Below are positions 1 to 10,130 of a stretch of DNA of 64,000 nucleotides, piece by piece. Position numbers and translations under genes: made by a program. The notes under the pieces were generated by a model. That model searched no databases, was not told the origin of the DNA, and saw only the letters and a program-made list of their open reading frames with translations. This DNA comes from Achromobacter xylosoxidans (GTDB taxonomy: Bacteria > Pseudomonadota > Gammaproteobacteria > Burkholderiales > Burkholderiaceae_B): the NCBI RefSeq assembly GCF_014490035.1, contig NZ_CP061008.1:2480001-2544000 (forward strand), written 5' to 3'. Each line of letters begins with the position of its first letter. Position 1 is the stretch's first letter.

Positions 1-824
1 CTGACCACGATGGGATCGATGCCGGACCAGGGCCGCGCGCCGTGCGTCTGCTTGCCGGTGACGTCGATCCAGAACTGGTCGGCGGCGGCCATGGCGGGGC
101 CGCTGCGCCAGCTGAGCTTGCCGGCGGGATAGGCGCTGGACACGTGCAGGCCGAAGATGGCGTCCACCTTGGGATTTTCCAGCACGCCTTCCTGCACCAT
201 CATCTTGGCGCCCCAGATCTTCTTGCCGTCGGGCTCGAAGTCGGCGGGGCTTTCCTCCGCGGGCTGGAAGATGAATTTCACGCTGCCGGGAAGCTCGTCT
301 TTCATGCCGGCCAGCACTTCGGCCGTGGCCATCAGGATGGCGGTGTGGGTGTCGTGGCCGCAGGCATGCATCACGTCCACTTCCTTGCCCAGGTAGGTGC
401 CCTTTGCCTTGGACGCAAAGGGCAGGTCTACCTGTTCCTTGACGGGCAGCGCGTCCATGTCGGCGCGCAGCGCCACCACCGGACCGGGCTTGCCGCCCTT
501 GAGCACGGCGACCACGCCGGTGCCGGCGACGCCGGTTTTCACTTCCATGCCCAGCGCGCGCAGATGGTCGGCGACCAGCTTGGCGGTGCGGTTTTCCTGG
601 TTGCCCAGTTCGGGGTGTTCGTGGATATCGCGGCGCCAGGCGATGAGCTTGTCTTCGATGGCCTTGGCGCGTTGATCGATCTGCGCGGCCAATGCCGGAT
701 TGGGCGCGGGGACCAGCGGGCCTTGCGTGCCGGGCGCGCTTTGCGCGGCGGCCGGACCCGCCATCAGCAGGTGGGCGGCGAGCGCCAGCGGGGCCAGGCG
801 GAACAGGGGTTTGCGGTAAGGCAT
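1..824 (-). CDS. M20 family metallopeptidase / amidohydrolase, secreted (3' end outside window)
   Basis: The translated protein begins with a signal peptide (cleavage near residue 28, after an Ala-rich core). It continues into the M20 di-zinc hydrolase fold with HACGHD at about 153-158 and the QPAEE metal/catalytic segment at about 187-191. The family (hippurate hydrolase, IAA-amino acid hydrolase and related enzymes) cleaves N-acyl amino acids or small peptides; here the signal peptide suggests periplasmic action. The ATG at 824 is preceded by a good GGAG ribosome site. Only about 274 codons are present because the gene runs off the left edge, so the C-terminal half of the catalytic domain is not visible. 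The substrate cannot be predicted. Confidence 0.9.
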   Translation of the reverse strand, partial: MPYRKPLFRLAPLALAAHLLMAGPAAAQSAPGTQGPLVPAPNPALAAQIDQRAKAIEDKLIAWRRDIHEHPELGNQENRTAKLVADHLRALGMEVKTGVAGTGVVAVLKGGKPGPVVALRADMDALPVKEQVDLPFASKAKGTYLGKEVDVMHACGHDTHTAILMATAEVLAGMKDELPGSVKFIFQPAEESPADFEPDGKKIWGAKMMVQEGVLENPKVDAIFGLHVSSAYPAGKLSWRSGPAMAAADQFWIDVTGKQTHGARPWSGIDPIVV

Positions 825-968
825 GCTTTGCTCTCCTCGTGGTTGTTAACCTGTTATTGGACGAGGATCTTACCGAAGCGCAAGACGGCGCGAGCGTTTG
901 TTACCAACGCTTAAAAACAGGCTGTTTTGATTCCGGCCGATGGAATTCCGCGCGCCGGAATCCGGAGG

Positions 969-2462
969 TCATGCGGCGTGCAGGACGTTCTTTGCGCCGC
1001 GTGCCAGGAACAGCAGCAACAGTGCCGCCAGCAGCGATGCGACGCCTGCGAAAAGCATGGCGGCATGGAAGCCGCCGGCCAGCGCCGCGGCGGCCAGCTC
1101 GGCCGCATTGGCGGGCTGCGCGGGCAGTTCATGCAGGGTGATGGCGGCGCGCGCCAGGGCTTGCGCATCGGGCGCGCCCAGCCGCGACAGCGAGCCCGTC
1201 AGCGCCTCGATGGCGCGTCCGCTCATCAGCGCGCCCAAGAGCGCGATGCCTATCGTCATGCCGGTCTGGCGCAGCGCGTTCATGGTGGCCGAGGCCATGC
1301 CGGAACGCTCGCGCGGCACCGTGGCCATCACGGCCATGCTGGTCGAAGGCACGGCCAGGCCGGTGCCCAGGCCCAGCAGCACCAGCAGCGAACCTGACAC
1401 GAGATAAGGCGTGTGCGCTTCGAAGCGCGTCATGCCCAGCATGGCCAGGCCGATGAAGGCGAAGCCCGCGATCATCAGGCGCGGCAGGCCGAAGCGCAGG
1501 TTGAGCCGGCCGAAGACCAGCGACACCAGCCCGGCCGCCGCGAACTGCGGCGCCAGTTGCCAGCCGGTGGCCAGCGGCGACAGTCCCTGCACGTGTTGCA
1601 GGTAGAGCGAAAAGAAGAACAGGCTGCTGTAGGCGGAAAAGCCCAGCACGAAGGACGCGAAGTTGGTGATGGCGAAGCCCGCGTCGCGGAACAGCCCCAG
1701 CGGCAGGATGGGCCGCGCGGCGCGGTGCTCGACCCACAGAAAGGCGAGCAGCCCGGCGGCGGCGATGGCGAGCGCGACCGTGGCTTCTGGCGCAGCCCAG
1801 CCATGTTCGCCGGCGGCGATCAGACCATAGGTCAGCGCGCCCAGCCACAGCACGCTGAGCGCCTGGCCGGCGGGGTCGAAGGCCGCGTGTTCGGGATGGG
1901 CGCTTTCCGTGATGCTCCAGGCGCCCAGCGCGATGGCCAGCGCGCCCACCGGCAGGTTGATGAGGAAGATGCTCTGCCAGTTGAAGTGAGCGACCAGCAC
2001 GCCGCCAAGCATGGGTCCCACGATGAGCGAAATCGCGTTGCACGAGGCCCATATGCCGATGGCCTGGGCGCGTTCCTTGGGATCGGGAAAGGCCTGGGTC
2101 AGGAGCGACAGCGCGCCCGGCACCAGCAGGGCGCCGGCCACGCCCTGCACGGCGCGGCCGATCAGCAGCGCCGTCAGGTTGTCCGCCAGGCCGCACAGCG
2201 CGGAGCCCGCGGTGAACAGCAGCACGCCCGCCAGCCAGGAGCGCTTGCGTCCATAGCGGTCGCCCAAAGGCCCGGCGGACAGCATGAAGGCCGACAGGAA
2301 CAGGGCGTAGGCGTCCACCACCCATTGCAGTCCGGCCATGTCGATGCGCAGGGCCGCCTGCATGGTGGGCAGCGCCACGTTGACGATGCTGATGTCCAGG
2401 ATGGTGATGAAGCTGCCCAGGTTGACGGCAAGGACCAGGGCGCGGCGGCGTGCGGGATGCAT
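969..2462 (-). CDS. MFS drug-type exporter, DHA2 (EmrB/QacA) family
   Basis: This 497-residue polytopic inner-membrane protein has the length and pattern of the 14-helix DHA2 family. Visible signatures are an N-terminal LDISIVNVALP motif in helix 1 and the motif-A loop GPLGDRYGRKRS between helices 2 and 3. Members export drugs, dyes or metabolites by proton antiport. A TetR regulator is divergently transcribed, and a palindromic operator lies about 40 bp upstream of this start, so repression by that regulator with induction by the exported compound is likely. The substrate is unknown. Confidence 0.9.
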   Translation of the reverse strand: MHPARRRALVLAVNLGSFITILDISIVNVALPTMQAALRIDMAGLQWVVDAYALFLSAFMLSAGPLGDRYGRKRSWLAGVLLFTAGSALCGLADNLTALLIGRAVQGVAGALLVPGALSLLTQAFPDPKERAQAIGIWASCNAISLIVGPMLGGVLVAHFNWQSIFLINLPVGALAIALGAWSITESAHPEHAAFDPAGQALSVLWLGALTYGLIAAGEHGWAAPEATVALAIAAAGLLAFLWVEHRAARPILPLGLFRDAGFAITNFASFVLGFSAYSSLFFFSLYLQHVQGLSPLATGWQLAPQFAAAGLVSLVFGRLNLRFGLPRLMIAGFAFIGLAMLGMTRFEAHTPYLVSGSLLVLLGLGTGLAVPSTSMAVMATVPRERSGMASATMNALRQTGMTIGIALLGALMSGRAIEALTGSLSRLGAPDAQALARAAITLHELPAQPANAAELAAAALAGGFHAAMLFAGVASLLAALLLLFLARGAKNVLHAA

Positions 2463-2501
2463 GGCGGGACGCAGAGTGGGGGAAGGGGTATTCTATGCAT
2501 C

Positions 2502-2516
2502 GACCGACCGTCGGTC
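2502..2516. promoter_or_regulatory. Candidate TetR operator between exporter and regulator
   Basis: GACCGACCGTCGGTC is a perfect inverted repeat with 7-bp arms and one central base. It sits in the 143-bp divergent intergenic region, 40 bp from the exporter start and 90 bp from the regulator start. TetR-family repressors commonly bind short dyads with this spacing, so this is the obvious site for the adjacent regulator. Confidence 0.7.
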
Positions 2517-2605
2517 AATGAAAAGAAGAACGATTCTCAGCTTTTGGCCTCAGCCCTGCGCCTCCTCTACACTGGCGCCTTGCTGCTGAACTGACCCTGG
2601 ACGAT

Positions 2606-3238
2606 ATGCCCGCTGTTCCCGCCGACCCGCTTTCCCCGCCTGGCCCGGACGCCGCTTCCAAGCCCCGCACCAAGCCGGCCGCCGTGCGGCTGGATGAGTT
2701 GATGGAGGCCGCGCAAGCGCTCTTCATCCAGAAGGGCGTCGAGGCCACCACCATCAGCGAGATCGTCGAGCGCGCCGGCGTGGCCAAGGGCACCTTCTAT
2801 CACTACTTCACGTCCAAGAACGACATGCTGGCGGCGCTGCGGGCCAAGTTCTCGCAGGGGTTCCTGGACCATATCGACCGCGAGGTGCGGGCCTGTGCGC
2901 CGGACGACGGCGTGGCGCGGCTGCGCGCCTGGACCCGCGCTGGCGTCGAGGCCTACTTCGACGGCTACGAACTGCATGACGTGGTGTTCCACGATGCCCA
3001 GCATCCCGACCGCGGCGTGGCCGAAAAGAGCGCCGTGCTGGAACAGCTGGAAGCGATACTCGAGGCCGGCGCGCGCGCAGGCTGCTGGAAGCTGGACGAC
3101 GCGGCGCTGGCCGCCATCGTCCTGTACCACGGCATGCATGGCGCGGTGGACGCTGCCATCGCGCAGGGCCGGCGGGACGCGCAAGCGCTGTCCGGCCCCT
3201 TGTCGGCGATGTTCCTGCGCACGCTGGGCGCGGGCTGA
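2606..3238 (+). CDS. TetR/AcrR family transcriptional regulator
   Basis: The 210-residue protein has a Pro-rich N-terminal extension of about 25 residues. A TetR helix-turn-helix follows, with the typical TTISEIVERAGVAKGTFYHY segment at about 48-67. The rest is a helical ligand-binding domain. It is transcribed away from the DHA2 exporter and most likely represses it, and perhaps itself, through the dyad at 2502-2516. The inducer is unknown. The extension means a later start is possible, but no better ribosome site was seen. Confidence 0.9.
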   Translation: MPAVPADPLSPPGPDAASKPRTKPAAVRLDELMEAAQALFIQKGVEATTISEIVERAGVAKGTFYHYFTSKNDMLAALRAKFSQGFLDHIDREVRACAPDDGVARLRAWTRAGVEAYFDGYELHDVVFHDAQHPDRGVAEKSAVLEQLEAILEAGARAGCWKLDDAALAAIVLYHGMHGAVDAAIAQGRRDAQALSGPLSAMFLRTLGAG

Positions 3239-3289
3239 GGCACGCGGCCTGAAGGGCGCGGCTGTAAACCCGCGCCGCTGCAAGCGCCG

Positions 3290-4240
3290 CTATTGCAGCT
3301 TGATGCCCAGCTCCTTGATCAGCGGCCCCATGTCGGCGCGGTCGGCCTCGATGGTCGCGGCCAGTTCCTCTGGCGTGCTGCCGATGGGAATCATGCCCAG
3401 GGTTTCCATTTGCGCGCGCATCGCGGGTTCCTTCAGGATGTCCGCCACCGATTTCTGGATCAGCGCCACGCGGTCGTCCGGAATGCCCGCCGGCGCCATC
3501 AGCCCGATCCAGGGCTGCGGCGCGTAGTCCTTCAAGCCGGACTCCTTCAGCGTGGGCGTATCGGGCAGGCCGTCGAAGCGTTCCGGACTGGTGATCGCGA
3601 GCGCGCGCAGCCGGCCGCTGTCGATCAGGCCCTTGGAACTCGAAGGCGCGTCCAGGCCCACGTCGAGCTGGCCGCCGATCAAGTCGTTCTGCGTCTTGCC
3701 CGACGAGGACGAGGGCACGTACAAGGCCTTGATGCCGGCGCGGCGCGCCGTCTGTTCCCAGACCAGATGGAACGCCGTGCCGATGGAGAACGAACCTACG
3801 CTGAGATTGCGCGCCTTGCTTTCGCGCACGAAGTCTTCCCAGGTCTTGAGCGGGCTGTCCTTGGGTACGATGAAGATGAAGGGCGTGCGCGCCACCAGCG
3901 AGATCGGCTTGAGGTCCTTTTGCGTGTCGAACGGCAGGCTGTCCACGGCGAAGGGCACGATGGTGACGGACGAGGCCACCACCATGCCCAGCGTGTAGCC
4001 GTCGGGCGCGGACTTGACCAGCGCGCCGGTGCTGATGATGCCGGACGCGCCGGGCTTGTTCTCCACCACCACGGGCTGGCCCCAGGCGGCGCCCAGTTTG
4101 CTGGCCAGCACGCGCAGCATGACGTCCACGGGGCCGCCGGGCGGGTTGGACACGATGATCTTGACGGGCTTGTCGGGATAGGCGGCGGTGGCCGCCAGCG
4201 GCGCCAGCAGCGCCAGCGCGAGCGCGGTTTGCTTGAACAT
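3290..4240 (-). CDS. Bug/TctC family periplasmic solute-binding protein
   Basis: This 316-residue protein has a clear signal peptide (MFKQTALALALLAPLAATAA) and a typical Bug opening (YPDKPVKIIVSNPPGG) followed by the full two-lobed receptor. Bug receptors bind carboxylates or amides and feed tripartite tricarboxylate transporters, although many are orphans as here: no TctA/TctB genes are nearby. The ATG at 4240 follows AAGGGGAAT. The frame stays open far upstream through the esterase gene, but those residues are out-of-frame esterase sequence. It follows the esterase by 73 bp on the same strand, so the pair may share a transcript. Confidence 0.93.
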   Translation of the reverse strand: MFKQTALALALLAPLAATAAYPDKPVKIIVSNPPGGPVDVMLRVLASKLGAAWGQPVVVENKPGASGIISTGALVKSAPDGYTLGMVVASSVTIVPFAVDSLPFDTQKDLKPISLVARTPFIFIVPKDSPLKTWEDFVRESKARNLSVGSFSIGTAFHLVWEQTARRAGIKALYVPSSSSGKTQNDLIGGQLDVGLDAPSSSKGLIDSGRLRALAITSPERFDGLPDTPTLKESGLKDYAPQPWIGLMAPAGIPDDRVALIQKSVADILKEPAMRAQMETLGMIPIGSTPEELAATIEADRADMGPLIKELGIKLQ

Positions 4241-4313
4241 GGAATTCCCCTTGTTTTGGTGTGTTTGATGCGCGGGCGGTATCCGCCCGCGGCCCCGCAG
4301 ATGCCGTCCCGGC

Positions 4314-5582
4314 CTAGGCCAGGATCTGCATGTGCGGCGCCGCCGGCCAGCCTGGCGCGTCGCCGCGGATGAACGCGATCCATGCCTGCTGCGTGGCGCG
4401 TGCAAGCTGGCGCGCCTGTTCCGCGGGCAGGCCGGCGAGCATGGGCGCGCTGGCATACGCCGGCAACGTGTCGAAGACGAAGGGCAGTTCGATGCAATGG
4501 CAGGCGCCGAAGTTCGCCGTGGGCGCCACGTCGAACCGCGCCAGCCAGGCTTGGCGGCCTTGGGCCGCGGCGTCGGCGGCCCACTGGCGCGAGGGCGCGC
4601 CGAATACCTCGTCGCCCAGGTCCTGGTCGGCGGCGCTGCGGCCATTGCCCGGAAAGGCGGCCATTTCGTCGCGCGTGTAGCAGACCAGCACGTCGGCGCG
4701 GGACGACGCCCGCTTGAGCGCGGGCGCGATGTCATGTGGCAGCACCTGGCCGTCGAGCACCGGCGCGAACTGGCTGCGGCTGCTGCCCTCGGCGCGCAGC
4801 GTTTCGGCGACGGCGGGCGCCTGCTGCGCCGCCAGCAAGGCCGCCACGGGCAGCTCGCGCGCGGCTTCCAGGGAATCGGCTCCCGCGGCGCGCAGGAAGG
4901 CCTGTCCCAGCGCATCGGCCTGCTTTGCGCTGCGAAACCCCCGGCCCAGCGCCGCGCTTTGCAGGATGGCACGCGAGAAGCGCGGCTGGCGCGCCAGCAT
5001 GGCGCAGATCGAGGACGCGCCCGCCGACTGGCCCATGACGGTGACTTGTCCGGGATCGCCGCCCAGGTCCTGGATGTTGGCCAGCACCCAATCGATGGCG
5101 GCCTCCTGGTCCAGCAGGCCCGAATTGGCCGTCTGGCCGGGTACGTACAGCCAGCCCAGCGCGGCCAGCCGGTAGTTGACCGCGACCACCACCACGTCGC
5201 CGCGCTGCGCGAGGTTGGCGCCGTCATACCAGTCCAGCGCGCCGCCGCCGCTTTGCCAGGCGCCGCCGTGCAGCCACACGACCACCGGCCGCCGCTTGCC
5301 GTCGGCGGCGGGCGTCCACACGGTCAGGTGCAGGCAGTCCTCGGATTGTTCGGCGTCGAAGTCGCCCATGGCGCCGCGCAGGCGCGAGGGCAGTTGCGGC
5401 GCGACCGGTCCCGGCCGGGTGGCGTCCAGCCTGCCGCGCCAAGCGGCCGGCTGCGGCGGTGCGAAACGCAGCGCGCCGATCGGCGCCTGCGCATAGGGAA
5501 TGGCGCTGTAGCGGCACACGCCGCCTTCCAGCACGCCGGTCAGCGTGCCTGCCTGCAGCGACGCTTCCACGAACTGACTCAT
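4314..5582 (-). CDS. Type B carboxylesterase-like alpha/beta hydrolase
   Basis: The 422-residue protein shows the carboxylesterase type B order: EDCLHLTVWTP near 81, the oxyanion-hole HGG at 105-107 and the nucleophile elbow GQSAGA at 184-189 with Ser186. The family usual is GESAGG, so the Gln is a mild deviation. It is shorter than most type B esterases (about 500 residues) and has no signal peptide, suggesting cytoplasmic action on small esters. It lies directly upstream of a Bug receptor, so the two may handle one compound (uptake plus hydrolysis). The substrate is unknown. Confidence 0.88.
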   Translation of the reverse strand: MSQFVEASLQAGTLTGVLEGGVCRYSAIPYAQAPIGALRFAPPQPAAWRGRLDATRPGPVAPQLPSRLRGAMGDFDAEQSEDCLHLTVWTPAADGKRRPVVVWLHGGAWQSGGGALDWYDGANLAQRGDVVVVAVNYRLAALGWLYVPGQTANSGLLDQEAAIDWVLANIQDLGGDPGQVTVMGQSAGASSICAMLARQPRFSRAILQSAALGRGFRSAKQADALGQAFLRAAGADSLEAARELPVAALLAAQQAPAVAETLRAEGSSRSQFAPVLDGQVLPHDIAPALKRASSRADVLVCYTRDEMAAFPGNGRSAADQDLGDEVFGAPSRQWAADAAAQGRQAWLARFDVAPTANFGACHCIELPFVFDTLPAYASAPMLAGLPAEQARQLARATQQAWIAFIRGDAPGWPAAPHMQILA

Positions 5583-5729
5583 ATCCTGCCCCCTGTTTCT
5601 GGTCTGTGGCCCGGCCGCGGCAGGCGCCGCGGCGGTCGGACTATGGTAGGGAGGAATGGGCCGCGCCAGGCATGCAGGTTTTGAACATTGCCATGCGCAA
5701 TCCGCATGGCTGGCGGCGGGGCGCGCCGG

Positions 5730-7674
<1,945 letters not shown>

Positions 7675-7851
7675 GGCGCGGGTCGGAAGGGAGATGCCGA
7701 TTATTCTCTCCCGGCGCGTGCTTGGCAACGCGGGGCGGGTTAGGGCCGCGCAGGTTTCGGCCGGCCGGGTTTCGGATATAGTTCGCGCCAGACCGATAGT
7801 CGGAGGCGCCGCCTGGGCCAGCGCGACGGCCGGCAAGAGCAGAGGGCAGGC

Positions 7852-8559
7852 ATGAAGACAGCGGTGCGTGGCGCGTGGAGAGTGGGCAGGCTTGCGGCGG
7901 CGGCGCTGGCTGCGCTGGCCTTGAGTGGCTGCGGCGCATCCCGGGTCGACGGCGTGTCCGTTGCCTGGCCTCCCTTTCGAGACGGGACGCTTGCGGCGTT
8001 GCCAACGGATCCGGCCCAATGCCCGGATCTGGCCGGCGTCTATCGGGCGCAAGGCGAGTTCGTGTCTGGCGACCGCGAGGCCGGCGCATCGATGGACCTG
8101 CGCAATTTCCTGCAATATCCCCTGGACCTACCGGGCATGGGCGACAACCCGTTGCCGGAATGGCGCTCCGGGCCCGAGGCCACCGTGGCTTTCACGGCCG
8201 CCGCGGACGGATGGGAGATATTGGCGCTGGACGGACAGGGCGCGCGCGCTTCCGGCCGCCTGCCGCAGTTGAACGGTATGCAGGATCCTGCCGCCCTGCC
8301 TGGCGCGGCCCGGCCCTCCAGGCCGGACGGCATCCGGCGCCTAGGCGGTTGCACGCAGGGCCGGCTGTGGATCAGCGTGCGGCACGACTGGCGCCAGTAC
8401 GAGTCCATGGGAGTGCGGCGCCACGTGGCGCTGCTGCGGCCCCAGGCAGGAGGCCTGCTGGTGACCGTGCAGCGTGAATCCGACACCATCGGCCTGCTGC
8501 CTTGGTATTCGAATGACGGCAGCGTGTACCAGTATTGGTTCGCGCCCGCGGGCCGCTGA
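7852..8559 (+). CDS. Predicted lipoprotein, unknown function
   Basis: The 235-residue protein has a lipoprotein signal with lipobox LSGC (Cys27), so it should be lipid-anchored at the cell envelope. The mature part contains CPDLAGVY near its start, a pattern seen in several small envelope lipoproteins, but I do not recognise a named family. It is divergently arranged from the LysR gene and is followed after 54 bp by a MATE exporter gene on the same strand. Confidence 0.8.
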   Translation: MKTAVRGAWRVGRLAAAALAALALSGCGASRVDGVSVAWPPFRDGTLAALPTDPAQCPDLAGVYRAQGEFVSGDREAGASMDLRNFLQYPLDLPGMGDNPLPEWRSGPEATVAFTAAADGWEILALDGQGARASGRLPQLNGMQDPAALPGAARPSRPDGIRRLGGCTQGRLWISVRHDWRQYESMGVRRHVALLRPQAGGLLVTVQRESDTIGLLPWYSNDGSVYQYWFAPAGR

Positions 8560-8613
8560 GCGCGGACCCGGCAACTTTCGCGCGGCCTTGGCCGCGTTCC
8601 ATCCAACAGCCTC

Positions 8614-9999
8614 ATGACGTCTGAAAACTCGTCCTCCGCCGCTTCCGATCCGCGCGCCCGCTTCGTCTCGGGGCCGATGGGTCCGCATGTGCTGGAAATG
8701 GTCCTGACCGGCTGGGCCAGCATGCTGGCCGTGTTCGCGGTGGAGTTCCTGTCGCTGCTGTACCTGGGCACGCTCAAGGATGAGGCGGTGCTGGGCGCGG
8801 TGGGCTTCGGATCGATGACGCAGTTCACCATCATCTCGGTCTGCATAGGCGTGACCGTGGGCGGCACGGCCCTGGTGTCGCGCGCGCTGGGGGCGGGCGA
8901 TGCGCCGCGCGCCCGCGCGCTGGCGGGCGCCTCGCTGGTCCTGATGGCCGCCGCCGCGCTCGTGTCCGGCGCCTTGTTCCTGGCCGTGATCGGCCCCTAC
9001 ACGGCGGCCATCGACCTGGCAGAGGACGTGCGCGCGCATCTGCTGTCCTACGTGCTCATCACGACCCCGTTCGCGGTCGTGATGGGCGTGGGCATGATGT
9101 TGTCCAACCTGCTGCGCGCCGCGGGCCGTGGCCGCCAGTCCATGTGGGTGCTGCTGGCGGGGACGGCGACGGTCGCGGCGCTGGACCCGCTGGTCATTTT
9201 CGTGCTGGACGGCGGCATGGAGGGCGTGGCCTGGGCCGGCGGCGTGGGCCGTCTGGTCACCGTGGCGCTGGGCGCCTGGCTGGTGTTCGGCAAGCATCGC
9301 CTGGTGGCCTGGCCGGCCGGCGCGGCGCTGCGCGCGCACCTGGCTGCAATCGGGCGGATCGCCTTGCCTGCCGCGCTGACCACGCTGGCTACGCCCGCGG
9401 CGGTCATTTTCACCCTGTCCACCTACGCCGGCTTTGGCTCCAGCGTGATGGCGGGCGCCACCGTGGTGGACCGGGTGCTGCAACTGGCCTATGCGCTGTT
9501 CTTCGTGCTGCCGGGCGCCATCGGGCCCATTCTTGGGCAGAACCTGGGCGCGGGGCAGTGGGACCGCGTGCAGGAGACGGCGCGCCTGACCGCGCGCTGG
9601 TCCTTGATGTACGGCTTCGGCGTGGCGGTCGTGCTGGCCGTGCTGGCGCCCTGGATGCCGGATCTGTTCCAGGTGAGCGGGCCGGGGCGCGACCTGATCG
9701 TTTTCTTCTGCCGCTACGGCAGTTTCGCGTGGGCGCTCAACAGCCTGTATTTCGTCGCCATCGCGGTGTTCAACAATCTGGGCTATGCCGCGTACTCCAC
9801 CGCGATCGGCTGGCTGCGCGCCACCGTGGGCACCTTGCCCTTTGTCTGGCTGGGCGCGCATTACGGCGGCCCGGAAGGCGTGCTGGCGGGGCAGACCGCG
9901 GGCTTTGCCCTGTTCAGCCTGATCGCCATGTTGCTGTGCCGACGCGTGCTGCGTGCGCCGCCCGCGAGCGTGGCGGTGCAAGCGCGGCAGGCAGCCTAG
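8614..9999 (+). CDS. MATE family efflux transporter
   Basis: The 461-residue membrane protein is hydrophobic throughout, with about 12 helices arranged as two MatE repeats. The length and segments such as VGGTALVSRALGAGD and LGQNLGAGQWDRV match the NorM-like family of cation-coupled multidrug exporters. It sits in the inner membrane. No dedicated regulator lies beside it and the start has only a weak ribosome site. Confidence 0.88.
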   Translation: MTSENSSSAASDPRARFVSGPMGPHVLEMVLTGWASMLAVFAVEFLSLLYLGTLKDEAVLGAVGFGSMTQFTIISVCIGVTVGGTALVSRALGAGDAPRARALAGASLVLMAAAALVSGALFLAVIGPYTAAIDLAEDVRAHLLSYVLITTPFAVVMGVGMMLSNLLRAAGRGRQSMWVLLAGTATVAALDPLVIFVLDGGMEGVAWAGGVGRLVTVALGAWLVFGKHRLVAWPAGAALRAHLAAIGRIALPAALTTLATPAAVIFTLSTYAGFGSSVMAGATVVDRVLQLAYALFFVLPGAIGPILGQNLGAGQWDRVQETARLTARWSLMYGFGVAVVLAVLAPWMPDLFQVSGPGRDLIVFFCRYGSFAWALNSLYFVAIAVFNNLGYAAYSTAIGWLRATVGTLPFVWLGAHYGGPEGVLAGQTAGFALFSLIAMLLCRRVLRAPPASVAVQARQAA

Positions 10000-10130
10000 G
10001 GCGCTGCGAAGCCGCTTCCAGCCTGCAGGGCGTTTGAGTGGCAGTGCTGGCGGACCCGCCCTGCGGGCCGTTCGATTTTGACGCCCGGTCGCGGTACGAT
10101 CCCGGCTGACTTCGATTTTTCAGGATTGCC

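Noticed and set aside
4241..5227. Long upstream extension of the Bug receptor
   Set aside because: The frame is open, but the residues are an out-of-frame reading of the esterase gene. The signal peptide and ribosome site place the start at 4240.
8341..9981. Leftward open frame of 546 codons
   Set aside because: It is antisense to the lipoprotein and MATE genes, which have clear family motifs. Its own composition (His, Gln, Arg, Ala rich) is typical of GC-rich shadow frames.
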